DNA of 64,000 bases from Daphnia pulex (lineage: Eukaryota; Arthropoda; Branchiopoda; Diplostraca; Daphniidae), in the NCBI RefSeq assembly GCF_021134715.1, contig NC_060018.1:3489501-3553500 (forward strand), written 5' to 3'. Positions 1-11,719 of the stretch are shown here, one piece after another. Below the pieces are notes generated by a model. The model saw only the letters and a list, made by a program, of their open reading frames with translations, was not told where the DNA came from and did no database searches. Both the position numbers and the translations under genes were made by a program. The stretch's first letter is position 1, and each line of letters opens with the position of its first letter.

Positions 1-349
1 CCAACCTGTTTGAAAGCAATATACAACGTATATTATAAACTATTCGTAAAATATTTGTAAAATCACATACTCGGCACGATGGACAACCCCCACCAACGAA
101 AACGACAGATTTTGATGGTTGAGTGTTTACATTGATGATGGTGTGGCTGGGTGCATTCATTACTGGTGGAGTATGATGATGGCAATTATCTAAAGGTAAA
201 TACGATTGTTGAGCCTGCTGCTGGCCGCTCATGTTAAGAAAACCAGGTGGGGCTGACACACAAAAAATAAGCAATGAAGAATGCTATTTGGGTTGCCAAT
301 ATAGTTCGAAGAAATACATACCCGAGGGTTTTTGAGTTTCGATAGCCAT
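1..349 (-). CDS. BRI3: BRI3-like protein, paralog B (partial, C-terminus outside window)
   Basis: Second member of a tandem pair of brain protein I3 (BRI3) homologs: small, proline-rich, predicted lysosomal/endosomal membrane proteins of uncertain function. Exons on the minus strand: 349-322 (ATG, nine codons plus one base), 252-71, and 5-1, where the last exon leaves the window. Phases fit: 28+182 bases give 70 whole codons, then GTTGG continues Val-Gly. The conceptual protein starts MAIETQKPSAPPGF, has a Gln/His/Pro-rich stretch, then reaches the family core VVFVGGGCPSCRVG, equivalent to the VVVGGCPVCRVG core of vertebrate BRI3. The hydrophobic segment and C-terminal CxxC must lie outside the window. 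Unlike paralog A, there is no intron just before the VVFVGG core. The first intron starts GTATGT and is 69 bases; the second starts GTATGT and is 65 bases. Confidence 0.85.
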
Positions 350-1404
350 GCTTTCACAATGTCGACTGGACTGCCTTGCTTTTTATAATTCAAGCAAACT
401 TCCGGCGAAAACAGGTAAGAATTTTTATGGGGATTAAATAGGACAGTGGGGTACGATTCTTAAAAGGAATGCAGCAGTTTTAACAAAGTAAATGGGCTTG
501 AATATCTATTTTTAAAGGTTCTTTTGTGACTACGGGACAATCTCTTAAGGGCCAACAGAGCCAAGATACTAAAAAGCGAAATGAATATCAGTCCTTTTGT
601 TTCCTTTTTCGTACGGCAGAAAAAAGGAGGGAGGGGATGAAAAGTTTCCCACCCCACGGTTCTCCCCCTTCGACGCAGTTTCCCTCTAACGACTGCTTTT
701 GAGGTTGACCCGGGATGTCTACTATAATTTGAACAGGGGAAATGTTGTTAACGTTATTTTTTTTTAAAAAGGGACGTGTTTCGATTTTTAACAAAAGTGG
801 GTTTTTCACAAAAAGTTGCTCAATTGACCCTGAATCTGACTCTAGTCTAGCAGCTCCCATTATAAAGTCCTGCAGCAGCTATGTTACTTTAAGAATAATT
901 AAAAAGATCAAATGTTTTGGTTTTTTTCCTTGTGAAAATGTGAGGAAGGAATCAATTTTATTTCTTTTTTTGAAAAAACACATACTGTACAGCGCTTGTT
1001 TAAATATATAAATTGGTTAAAATTTTCTGTATACTAAATAGCATTAAACCACTACCAATTACTAACAATAATGCGATATAGTTTTAAAAAAATCTGATTA
1101 ATTATCATATCGTTGGAATAGCTACACACAGCGGTTAGATAATCGTACACGTAAAAACATAGAAAGAAATTGGAACGAAAGGCTTTCAAATATTCACGAA
1201 ATTACATGCATTTCGTGCTTTAAGTAAGAGTCAAATTTTCTTTTTTTTTTCAAGCAAGAGAAAATAGTGTGTAATACTTAATAGTTATTCCTTGTTTTTT
1301 TGGTCTTTCTTTCAAGGATAAATGAATCCCTTCATTTCAAGCTTCCAATCATCGACTTATCCTGCACTTGTTGCAAAACGTCAGCACATGCGGGTTCATA
1401 ATTA
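350..1404. other. Intergenic spacer between the two BRI3-like genes
   Basis: AT-rich, with poly-T runs near 960-975 and 1240-1250. It must hold the promoter of paralog B (upstream of 349 on the minus strand) and the 3' UTR of paralog A (below 1405). I see no convincing TATA box and no further exon; the open frames here are short and low in complexity. Confidence 0.5.
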
Positions 1405-2784
1405 CTAGTCTGTGTATGAACAGTTGGTGCACCTCTTTTTAGTGCAACACAAAAGGCAAAGTAATCCGACTGGAAATAGTAAAATAGCCCACAATATTCC
1501 GCAGCACGTGATGTGGCTAGTGTGAATCGAACCCACCTATACAAACAAAAATCAATATTACAAACAAAACCTTTTTAAATTTTTCAATGTGTATCGACAT
1601 ACGTGACATTTCGGACATCCTCCTCCCACGACGATCACTGTTGAAAGTAAAAGTGAATTAAACTGAAGAGTTAAATGTAACAATATTTTTCAAAAGTACC
1701 TTGCGGTGGTGCGGCCTGTTGGTTCCCAACGTGAATAACAGTGGGAGCAGGGTCGGCCACTGGCAGTGCAGGGTAGCATTTCTGTTCTTCTTGCATTATA
1801 AATCCTGGGGGAGCTGTTGAAAATACAAATTTTCTTTTTAAAATTGCTTGTTTTTCCTTCCTCCAAACGCTACCATACGGAAATAAAAGTTAAATAGCCT
1901 ACAACACCAATTTTATGGCTTCGTTTCGGTGAGTCAACTTTTTCGTCGTGCTTGGAGTCGCGCATGGAATAATGAAATACAAGACTGCATGAATAAATCA
2001 TGAGCTTTATAACCAAGAGAACGAGTCCGGCCTAAGGAATTCGGTATTTTGTCCAAAGAAGGGTATCATCTCCAAGGCAACGTTTCATCATCCAGCTTTT
2101 CACAGCTGGATTAATTGGATTGCACCAACTCGCTAGTAAGCGGACGAGGATCATTTTAATCTGCAATATTTTTCTTATTAGAACGGCAAACAAATTGCAC
2201 GAGCTAAAAGATGGAGGACGCGACGTTGCCTTTACAAGGGAACGCGTCCCTTGGATAGCCCTTTACCCCCTGCCTGACATACAACAGAAATGTGCTGGTG
2301 GCTAGAATGCTGGTTGCTTAATCGACTTAAAAGGAGAGCTTGTTGATTTCAAGAATCAAAGGAATTGAAAGACCTTGTTGCGCATTTCCAGTTGCCACCC
2401 AGTCGGTTGATGTTGACACGGATGGCATCTCGGATTTCTAGTCTCAACAAACGTCTGAAACATAATTCCACCGAGTCCTTCAAACCAAAATTCAGCATGA
2501 GTGCAAAGGCAAAATAAAAATCCAATTGAGAACGAGGTTGTCACACATAACATGACTTCACCCGGGACGGAAAGCTATTAAGCGCAACTTTCTTTTTTGT
2601 TTGAATATAGTGCTTTTTCGTTCCTGTCCTACATATCCTACACAAAACACAATACGCCCTGATGAAGTATAGCCAGACAGACAGTCATTTCCTTTCTAAA
2701 TTTCAACCACAAAATCAAAGGAATTTCTTGCTTCGATTACTTACGTGCAGAAGGTGCGTACGGGGGAGGGTTTCCTTTTTCCAT
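1405..2784 (-). CDS. BRI3: BRI3-like protein, paralog A (complete, 106 aa)
   Basis: Homolog of brain protein I3, a small tail-anchored-like membrane protein known from vertebrate lysosomes. Exons (minus): 2784-2745, 1813-1700, 1637-1603, 1536-1405, together 321 bases. The protein starts MEKGNPPPYAPSAPPPGF (proline-rich), reaches the core VIVVGGGCPKCHVGSIHT, then a hydrophobic segment (ILWAILLFPVGLLCLLCC) and the tail KKRCTNCSYTD. Two CxxC pairs flank the membrane segment, as in vertebrate BRI3, which ends near KRRCPNCG. Length is close to the roughly 125 aa of the human protein. The first intron is 931 bases; the others are 60-70. An extra phase-1 intron splits the first Val codon of VIVVGGG and is absent in paralog B. 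The family match is clear from the core and tail; the cellular role is inferred only from homology. Confidence 0.9.
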
Positions 2785-3171
2785 TTCTGGCAAGAACTAA
2801 ATAATACTCGATATTCTGAATAAACTGGAAGAGAACTTGTTTTCTAACGCCCACTGCGCTGAACAACCAAATGAAACTATCGACTGGCTAGGAACAACTG
2901 GCTGAGAAATACGACTCCAGCGGGTCCAGCCCTCTCTCTGTTGTTTTTTGTTGTCGGTGGCGCCCCGGTTCGTAGAAAGGAGAAAACACTATTGCCAAAC
3001 GTTGCTTGTGAAGCACCATTTTGCAGAAGGGTTTTTTTTTGCTTGTTTTCTTGTTTTCTTTTGAAATACCAATGGTGAGTCATCACAGTTAACCCAACGG
3101 AACCGGGTTGCGGTTCAATCTCGTTCTCGATGCCTTAATAGTCACCGCATTTCCCAAATCTTTTCAAATTC

Positions 3172-3316
3172 TGACGTCCATGACGAAAATCGTGACTTTT
3201 TAAAAATAGCCTGAACATGACGTCATTAGATTTCACGTTTTTCATAACGTAATGAAATCACGTTGCTAAAACGTCAAAACCGAGAAAGGCATCTGACGTT
3301 AATGAGAATTCCGTCA
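3172..3316. promoter_or_regulatory. Cluster of CRE/ATF-like sites upstream of BRI3 paralog A
   Basis: Within about 145 bases there is one perfect TGACGTCA palindrome (3218-3225) and further TGACG or CGTCA half sites at 3172, 3181, 3271, 3294 and 3312. TGACGTCA is the known CREB/ATF binding site. The cluster lies 390-530 bases upstream of the paralog A start codon, so promoter function is plausible but inferred. Confidence 0.45.
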
Positions 3317-3791
3317 TAAAAGTGATTAGTTCAATAATAGTTGGGATTTCAGAATTCCGATTACTGATAGAAAGGACGAACTCTTCGTTAAACAGTCGTA
3401 GTTGCATCATTACGGCTTTCTTTTGATGTTTGCAAACAGCAATACGCTAGAAAATGACGCAAGTACGTATACAACTCACATCCTGCAAACTTTTTAAGGG
3501 GCGTGTTTTTATCTTCGCGATTGCAGAACGTCAATAAACGGATTCTCTGGACGGAACCGGAAAAGCAACACTTAACGAATTTTCATCCAGAATAGTTGCT
3601 AGCTCAACATATAAATCTAATTTTAAAAGAATGGGCTGCTTGCTGCGTTTCCTACTAGCGCTTCAAACATTATATTTAAAAATAAAGCTAAGACAATCAT
3701 TAAATTTTACATACTTGACAATCCGCGTTGAGAGATCAATGACGATATTTGTTAGACATTAGAGCATTGAATTGATTAGTAGGGAGGAGTT

Positions 3792-5639
3792 TCAATGGGA
3801 TGGTTTTCCCCAGAGCATAATAATACCACGGCTATCTCCTGAAGCTAAAAGAGCTCCGTTGTAGTTGGCTGCCACTGATAGCACGGCAGAAGCTGTAAAT
3901 TCCAATTAAACAGGGATAAAACACCAGTCTTTTAAAAATAGATGTTTACTAAAGGGATTTTACCGTGTGCGGGAATGCGACGAGTTGTAGTTGACGTAGC
4001 ATCAACATGCAAAAAATAGATGCACCCATCCTCACCACCAGACACTGTTTAGAAACATAACAGTTTCCCATAAATTAAATGGAAAACATTTCAGCATGTA
4101 CGAGTTATTACCTAGATTTGGGCACCACGCTCCTGGCTGAGATGACACTGGACAAAACTCTGATCGAATTTTAGACTGATGGTGTGCTAACGGGCATCTT
4201 CGTTTCAGGCGAAGTCCTCCTTGTTCATCGACAATCCTGTTGAGGAAGGAGACGTAACGCAATTATAATTCACATCCCGCAATAAGTCGAAAGTAAACAG
4301 ACTTGTATAAAAATAGAGCATTAGCAGCGCAACTGACTAGCAGGCTAGGATCACGTCCACCTCGACCAGCCCATGCCGTGAAAGAAATAGAGGTGACCAA
4401 TGGTCCTTGAGAACGCACTGAAGGTTGAATTTCAAGACGACGTCCTTTAGTCAGTCGCCCCGTTGCTGAATCCACAAGAAACGAATTTATGTAACCCTTA
4501 ATAATAGCAACATTAAAGTAACTTTTAAAAAAAATTAAGTAGCTACAATTAATTACCCGATCGTCACCAGCCCATATTAATCTACCCAACCCATCACAAG
4601 TGAGGCAAGTAACTGGTGCTCCGATTTGACTGCTACCATTAAGCGGGAAGATGCCTGTTGAAATGTTGAGTATTTGAACCATACCACGTTTGTTCCCGGC
4701 CTGTTTCAAACCAAAAAATAATTTTAATCAAATATATTTAGTGTGCAATGCAATAGATTGTGATATGCTTACTACGACTAGATTGTTGTTGGAAGGTAAA
4801 AACGCACAGCAATTGATGGATGACTTGGTCGGATCACGAAATATTCGCAAACATTTCCCGGTTTGTGCATCCCACAATCGAAGTGATGCGTCCAAGGAGC
4901 AACTCAAAAGCCACTCATTTCTGTCCGACCAATGTACATCTGAAAGACAAAATCACATACTAGCTACAATATTCAGCATCATTTAAACCATGAAAACTTT
5001 GATAAAAAATTACCTGTCACTGCTGCTGCATGACCAGATAGGATGTGTAAGACTCTGCATATGGGTGAAACTTCACAAATAGACAAGGTTCCATCAAAAG
5101 AAGCACATGCAAGAAGGGATGCTTCATCTTTTGCAAATGTAAGATTTGAAATAGCTTCTTTATGCTAGAAAAAATAACCAGAATTCAGGAGAAATTAAAA
5201 TATAAACAAACTGCATTCATATAATCCCATGTACATACATGATCCAACATTTGCTGAATTGTCATGTATCGGTCATCTTGAGAATTGTGGTTTTTGTTCT
5301 CAGACAAGGATACATTCATCCCACGTAGACTAACAGAGCGACTACGAGAGCACAGAATTTCCTTTGGTACCCCATATCTTTCATACAAGATTGTAGAGCG
5401 TAGCTGCAAGTAAGAACGTCTGAAACTCTCCTCACTGCTTGATACTTTGGTAGATTTTTCTTGCAGCAAAAGAGCTCGTCGACGTAAATAAAGAGTTTCT
5501 GTAACATAGTCATTATTTTAGAAAATATCCGATAAAAGCAATAGATTCTACAGTACATACTCAAGCAAGGATTGTTGGGAGTTCGTAAATGATTGCAGAG
5601 TGCGTCTGATGCAAGAATATTCTGCCACACATTCGCCAT
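3792..5639 (-). CDS. WDR13: WD repeat-containing protein 13 (WDR13), 433 aa
   Basis: Beta-propeller scaffold protein; vertebrate WDR13 is mainly nuclear. Nine coding exons (minus): 5639-5561, 5498-5239, 5164-5014, 4939-4773, 4700-4557, 4496-4303, 4236-4112, 4044-3964, 3892-3792; total 1302 bases, all phases compatible. The N-terminus MANVWQNILASDALCNHLRT matches the WDR13 start. The TLYLRRRALLLQ and RRSYLQLRSTILYERYG blocks and the GRLIWAGDDRGYINSF, ATGRLTKGRRLE and RDPSLLVSC blocks are all WDR13-specific. The end is ASGDSRGIIMLWGKPSH. WD-type motifs recur (LRLWD, MLWG). Length is close to the human protein. One intron (4302-4237) uses a weak GTCTGT donor, chosen because it preserves LYKIVDEQGG. 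The start at 5639 is preferred over an in-frame ATG nine bases upstream because MANVWQ aligns with the family N-terminus. Confidence 0.95.
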
Positions 5640-6203
5640 GTGACGCACAGGTTATGGGATTTCTTTTATGAATATATAATGAGTATGTAGGTGTACGCTA
5701 CCTAAGTTTTTTTTTATTTGAAAGGAGAGAAACGTGATGAGCTGATCAGCTCATGATAACGAAGGTCGAACCGTCGAAGAGCACACTGAGCAAACCAATT
5801 AATGAAAGTTTCGTCTGCTGTTGGTCTGCTTGCCGCTCTGGCGATTCAAATAAGAAATTGTCAAATTGATAAAATTAATTTTCGGCTTTTTCGCAACTGA
5901 AGAATTAGTCCAATGAATATGATAAAGGATTTTTGCCACCAATAATTTATTTTATTTTTTAAAAGTGCATTTGAAAAGAGCATTTCAAATATATATGAAC
6001 TCAGTTTATTATAATCCCAATTACTAAAAATGCTACATTTGAACAAAGTATAGATTTTTCACCCTGAAAGAATAGAAAACCCTTATTTAAATTCTAAAAA
6101 TAAAAAAATGTTCGACATGCGCCATACGATCATGTTAATTACATATTGCAAGCAAATGTAGTTTGTCCAAAAGTGTAACATCCAGCAACATTTTCCTTCA
6201 AAA
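5640..6203. other. WDR13 promoter and ACOX1 3' region
   Basis: This spacer holds the upstream region of WDR13 and the 3' UTR of the acyl-CoA oxidase gene, which lies tail-first toward it on the same strand. An 18-base perfect palindrome, ATGAGCTGATCAGCTCAT, sits at 5737-5754, about 100 bases upstream of the WDR13 ATG, and could be a dimeric factor site. The part from 5860 to 6120 is strongly AT-rich, as expected of a 3' UTR. No other gene seen. Confidence 0.5.
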
Positions 6204-9200
6204 CTAAAGGTTAGATTTTAACAAGGGCTTCAAATATTTGTGGAAGGATTCGTGGACATTCGATTGGTTCAGAGGACTTTTGGCAGCTTCATCAAAGAGT
6301 CCTAGAAACAAAGTTTACTTTGTGAGAAAAACTTAGTTGAATTCCAAATTTACAAAGCATACTTTGGTACACATTTCCATCCCAACATCCAAGCGGTGAA
6401 TTGAGAACCTCATCCCGTAAATCAAAGCTATCGACGAGGTTAACGGCCTGGGGTCGGATTGCAGCAAGCAATTCCACGTACCTGCAATCAATAAATCGTA
6501 TAAATAAATTAGCTGGGAGAAATGGGAACACATAAATAACGGGGCGTACTTGGAATTTAGCAGTAACAAGTCTTGCTTTGTTAAGTTGGAGCACTATAAA
6601 ATACAAAATAAATATTAGATAACCAGACTTTCTCCCTCTATTAAGTATCAACAATAATTCTATTCTGCGTTCATTGAGAATTGTAGATCATCTTACCAAG
6701 AAAAAATCACCGCTTCGTTCTAGAAGCCAGTAAATTATAAAAAGTTCGCAAAGCTGAGAAAGGACAGTGCGCACCGGTGTCGACAACTTTCCCTCCTTTA
6801 GGGAATCGACAAAGCTTTCAACAACAAATAAACGGGCATGAGCTTGGGCAGCCTTGATTAGGTAGACGGCAGCATGATTCCAAGCATCGTGGGGCGCTTC
6901 GCCTTTACGACCGCTTTTATCCAACTCGGCTATTGCCACGTCAACCAACCTAGAAAAAACAAATATATGTAATTAAATAACAAAGTACCCTAGACACCCA
7001 TTGAACAATTATACCCAACGGCGGCGCGCCGATACAACTTAACAATTCCTTCGAGAGTTGTATCGACGGTTTTAGGTCCCTTTTCTTCGCCAATAAGATA
7101 TTTCACGCTCAATCCTCCCGATTGTTCTTTGCGAGTCTTGACTAAATATCTACAGATATCGTAATCATCGATTAGAATAAAATACACAATAGTCCTTAAC
7201 TGAAGTGAATCGAACCTTGCAACTTGCAGCCACAAAACCGTATTTTCTCCTTCGTATGTTTCGGCTGCCGTCACCTGCCCGTAAATGCGAGGGAAGTTGC
7301 TACATGACCTATAAATAGCAATAAAAAATACGCAAGTTCTAAGAAATTTGAAGTAATTCAAGTTAATTTAATGACATACATGTAACCGTGGCCCCCGCAC
7401 GATTGTCGACATACTTCAACAAAATTGGCAGCTTCACTGGAACAGAGCGCTTTCAAAGCGCACGACAACCCATGGAGCTGTTAAATAAATAATTACGATA
7501 AAGGAAAAGTGCTATAGAAGTATTTCATAAAGAGTATATACGTCTGGTAGTAGCTCTAAATCTCCTTGTTCTATATTGTTATTGGCAGTATTGTATAAAT
7601 TCCATAGATGGTCGGCTGCTAATTGGAATGCAAAAGTAGCTGCCAATGGTGGCAATAATTTATTTTGTTGAGCCTGGTAGTCCATGACCTGAGGCTCGCG
7701 ATCCCTAAATTCTTTAGAAATGAGTAAACATCTCTTAAAAGATAAACTGTAAAAACTAACCCGGGTTTGAGCTCTGACTGACGGCGAACGCAACTATACC
7801 GTGTTGCAATAGTGACGGCTTTTCTCAAATTCGTGGTCACATCCTGACAAAGGTCATGTACTCAGGATTAGTAATTTCGTTTGAAAATCTAGCTCGTTAG
7901 CGGATTTTTTTTACTTGGCAAACAACGACGCGCACGAATACCATAGTAGCGTAGCTTAATTTACTATTGGTAGGTTTTACATATGTTCCATCTTCCAGCA
8001 CTTGGGAGTGTTTCATTAAAAGATGGTCACGAGGAATTCGGAATTTTTCAAAGCCAAGATATCCGTTGTCATTTGTATTCATTCCTAGCTTCGGTCCAAT
8101 TTCTCCAATCAAAATGCCTGTTAACAAAAGTATTGCATAATGTATGTAACTTGATATGCACACTGGATGTAACCACATATTTACTATACCAGGCAGGGGT
8201 TCGTGAGTTTCTTCGTCCCTCAGCTGCACCATGAAAGGATGAGTGCCTTCACATTTTCCTTTTGTGTAAAGTTGCGCCATTACGACAGCGTAATTTGCTG
8301 TTTTACCCACTGTAATTTTAATTGATTACAATTTTGAAATACATGACTAAATGAATAATAAGAGACTATAATCTTACATGACCCAGGCCACCTAAGAAAA
8401 AAGAAATAATTAAATTGTGATTTCTAAAAAAAAGTATAATTCACAAACACCATTTATAAGCAGTTAGTGATGGGGATTCCAATATAAATTCTTGCGTTTT
8501 TGGGTCATAAGTTGCTCGTGTTTCAAGTCCGCGAAGAAATGTTCCATGCCCAAGTTCAGTCTTGGTCGTGAAATTAAAACTGTTATGAATTGACAGATAA
8601 ATAGAAGTGTGACAGTTCATTAAATTACCTGGGCATATGTTCCAATCATGTTAAGATTGTATGCTTTTTCAAGCCACTTGGCTTGCTGATCTATTGTTCC
8701 TTGGCCCATCAAAGCTGGGATGAACATAACATAATGCAGTGCTAAGGGGTTTCCTTCTTTCAAAACAGCAGATCCAAGTCCAGCTCCCATTAAGGCCCTA
8801 GAATGAAACAAGTACCCTAATTAGAACCTTAAATATAAAGGTTAAAAGATCCTCAAGTGCACAACAAAAACAAAAGATGAGAATGTTTTTCTTCTGATTG
8901 GCAATTTAAATAGTCACCTCAAAGTTGGAACTTGACCAGCTGGTGAATCTGCCAGTTTATGCATTAGCAGACATGCCTTGCGTAGTTCTTCAGCATATTT
9001 ATCTGCATGGCTCAGGTACTCCATTGGAACAGCATCTTTTAACTGCTCGTCAGACAGAATGTAGTTTTCTAAAAAAAAAAAGGAAATATTGCTTACTGCT
9101 ATCAAGACAGCGATAATTTTTGATTTTACCAAGTTCCTTCCTTTCGATGGTTTTTTCTTTTCCTCCATCAAGAAGATGAGTGATTTCTTCTTTGTTGAAA

Positions 9201-9256
9201 GGGCAGTTTTGTCGTTCCTTTTTCAAATCCGGATTTTCGTAAATTTCTTTACTCAT
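6204..9256 (-). CDS. ACOX1: Peroxisomal acyl-CoA oxidase, ACOX1 type (659 aa)
   Basis: FAD-dependent acyl-CoA oxidase, first step of peroxisomal fatty-acid beta-oxidation: acyl-CoA plus O2 to trans-2-enoyl-CoA plus H2O2. Sixteen coding exons (minus): 9256-9130, 9068-8918, 8797-8629, 8560-8451, 8391-8378, 8309-8190, 8117-7915, 7843-7761, 7704-7542, 7477-7380, 7308-7216, 7149-7015, 6949-6697, 6593-6550, 6481-6363, 6301-6204; 1980 bases, every phase compatible. Family blocks in order: [14 protein letters not shown] near the N-terminus, [19 protein letters not shown] (FAD region), [50 protein letters not shown], and [11 protein letters not shown] with the expected catalytic Glu. Length is almost that of human ACOX1 (660). 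The C-terminus is LLKSNL, a non-standard PTS1-like tripeptide instead of SKL. Start chosen at MSKEIY because the bases just upstream look like a 3' splice site. Confidence 0.97.
8378..8391 (-). other. ACOX1: 14-base microexon of the acyl-CoA oxidase gene
   Basis: Between TTTTCTTAG and GTAAGAT on the minus strand lies an exon of only 14 bases. It supplies Trp-Pro-Gly-Ser and two split codons, so that the joined protein reads KWWPGSLGKT, close to KWWPGGLGKT in vertebrate ACOX1. Skipping it would delete WPG from the flavin region and shift the frame. Confidence 0.85.
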
Positions 9257-9340
9257 TTTACTGTAGAAATAGGACATTTAAATAGATACACGTACGCCAA
9301 TAAGAAAAAATTACAGCACTTACATAACAAAGATACTATT
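9257..9340 (-). other. ACOX1: ACOX1 5' UTR intron and end of the non-coding first exon
   Basis: A 3' splice site (TTTCTACAG, AG ending at 9261) lies five bases before the start codon. A strong donor GTAAGT (minus strand) begins at 9323. The gene therefore probably has a short non-coding first exon ending at 9324 and a roughly 60-base leader intron. Confidence 0.55.
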
Positions 9341-11690
9341 GGGCGTTTATCGAGATAACAGCTGAATCAACCCCAATAAGAGTAAATACAGAATACGACG
9401 TCCTATTAGCTTCACGTTTCCAATATGTACTGTCAAAACTCCGTTTAGAATGTTGAACTACTTGTTGGCTTTTTTCATTATCACATTACGTATTTTCCTA
9501 GCTTAAAGCAGTCGACATATGTCAGATTATAGAAGGCATTGCCAGTACATCCAAATAAAAAGAGTCAAATACGAAAGTCCATGGGTTTTTGTTATTTTTT
9601 ATTAATCTCCAAAGACGGTGACTGGGCAGTTTGTTATTATCTTTTTATAGCGTATCTATTCAATTATTTAATGTATTTTTAACACATAAAGCCCTGTGAA
9701 TGTGAAAAATTAAGAAAAAAATTGCGCTTTGGTGCGGATCGGAGAAAATTCCACAGTAAATTGACGGGACCAAGTTCATTGCCTTATTACTTATATTATT
9801 AGGACATAATGCTGTTGACGCTATTTTCGAAGCAAAACCCTGCAAGTTTATTATTATCAACAAAATGAGGTGGATACTTTTTATTGTAAATCGAAACAGT
9901 TTAGCAAGTTCTTGATTATATTTCCCATTTTATTTCTTTGTGTTGTTATATACTTTCTTACAGTGGATATTTCATGGGATGGTTGTATAGATTTAGCCAG
10001 TGCGTTTTAAAATGGATGGCTCATCATTTCTCGGAACTTGGTTCGCCAGTATTGCGCATCACCGCCATTGTTGAATGCCGTACGTGTGTCGAAATATTGC
10101 TTGTCGGTTGACTATTACTTGACAATTCAAGCAATAAGCCTTCAAGTTTCACGTGAATATAGCGTATGCTCCGTTCTCAGCACGCGATCAAATCATAGGA
10201 ATCCGGCAATGTGACGCAATTGCTTTCTGTGTTTTGCTACATTTCAGTCTTGTCACCATGGCAACCAATTTGATTCACGAATAACGACCCACGTGAATCC
10301 AATCTCTTCCCTGCATTGCTTTCTGTCACGCCCCACATCGAAGATTGCTTCAGCAGGTTATTTACAAATTTTTCGACAGAAATGTCCCTTATAATTGCAT
10401 CCTGCTCTTTCTGAATTGATTAAAAAAAGTTATGGCGTTTTTATATGAGAACACTGGAACGATGAAAATGGCTCTTTCCGTACATTTATATAATAGCATG
10501 ATCCGGTTTTGAAACAAGACGTAATATGGTAATAAGTTGGCAATGACCCATGTTTAGAATTGGAAAACGCCATTGAAATATTCCAGCGTTAGCTTATTTC
10601 TGCCAAATTAATTTAAATGCTAAAGAAGCAGAATTGTATGCGCCCCCGAAAACGCTTTTGCTGGATCAAAAATTCAAATAAGCGTTCAATAACATGAGCG
10701 GGTTATTGTTTTCTTTTGTTGGAAGAATGTTGACTATTCTTTCAGACAGGGTAAATGTTGTTAGCTATGCTGAGTCTTATAGATCCATAGGAAGAACAAG
10801 CAAAGGCCAAGTGTATTGCTCGAGTTACTCTTTCGGTCGACTACAGCGAATCATAGCAATTGAAGGAGATGCCTCGATGATTATTCTATACAGAGCAGCC
10901 AAGGACTTGAATAATAAAACAGCTGTCGGCAGTCAAGAGGGAGGCAATCTGATTTGAAAATTTTAAAAGAAAAAGAAAAGCCAGCCGTGTATTATCTCCT
11001 CCATATTTCAAAAAGACAGTAGTGTATAATAGGCCATCCTATTTATATTCCTCTTGTCCTATATTTTTGCTCTTTTTCGACTCTCTTCGAATTCCATCAA
11101 GCCGTTCAATCATGGCGTGGTGCACAAATGTATCATCCGTGCCATGTTTGAGACAAAAAATGTTGTTCGTCGTTTGACAAAGTTTGTTTGATCGAATCGC
11201 GAATATTATTATTGGCTGGAGGTGGTGGCCAGATTTCGAAAGCATAAAAAAAAGCGGAAGTGTGTGTTGTCGAGTCGTAAAGGGGCAAAGTCGTGGGCGA
11301 GCGAGCCTATACAGCTGGAAACATTCCTCTCAGCAGTAGCTAGAGTTGTACATATTCCAACTATTCGCGCACACTGTTAAAAAAGAAAAAAAAATGTTAT
11401 ATATACTTTGCGCGCATGCGTTGGGCGCGCGCGGATAGCGAGTCGATTCGAAACGGCCGGAGAGATTGTGTGGAAATTCTAGCTGCAAAAGTTTCTTCTA
11501 TCCGGCGCTCTGCTGCTGCAGTGTGTAGTAGCCCTCGTGAATGTGTGTGTGTGTAACATAGACAAATACACGGCCATGTTGGCGCAGATGCCTTGTCTCT
11601 CTGCTGCTGTATAGTACGCGCGGGCGTGCAGCTATAGCGGGCCGTTCACGCAGACGCAAAGCCCTCTCATTGTTACCTCCTTTTTTCCCC
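9341..11690. other. Intergenic region between ACOX1 and encore
   Basis: About 2.3 kb separate two genes transcribed away from each other. The left part is AT-rich. From about 11,390 the base composition turns GC-rich, with a GCGCATGCGT block at 11,410-11,420 like an NRF-1 site, and GT runs near 11,540. A frame of 87 codons at 10,694-10,957 has no recognisable features and I do not call it a gene. Confidence 0.5.
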
Positions 11691-11697
11691 TATATAT
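11691..11697 (+). promoter_or_regulatory. Possible TATA box of the encore transcript
   Basis: TATATAT follows a pyrimidine-rich stretch, and the following 500 bases are GC-rich and gene-leader-like, with a splice donor CAAG|GTATTT at 12,195/12,196. No clear initiator was found at the expected distance, so support is modest. Confidence 0.35.
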
Positions 11698-11719
11698 GTG
11701 AGAGGGGTTCGCAGCTCCC

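Noticed and set aside
1515..1535. GGGTTCGATTCAC on the minus strand resembles a tRNA B box
   Set aside because: It lies in the BRI3 last exon, encodes the conserved GSIHT, and no cloverleaf or A box surrounds it.
10694..10957. 87-codon plus-strand frame between ACOX1 and encore
   Set aside because: No signal, domain, repeats or splice context; composition is like the flanks.
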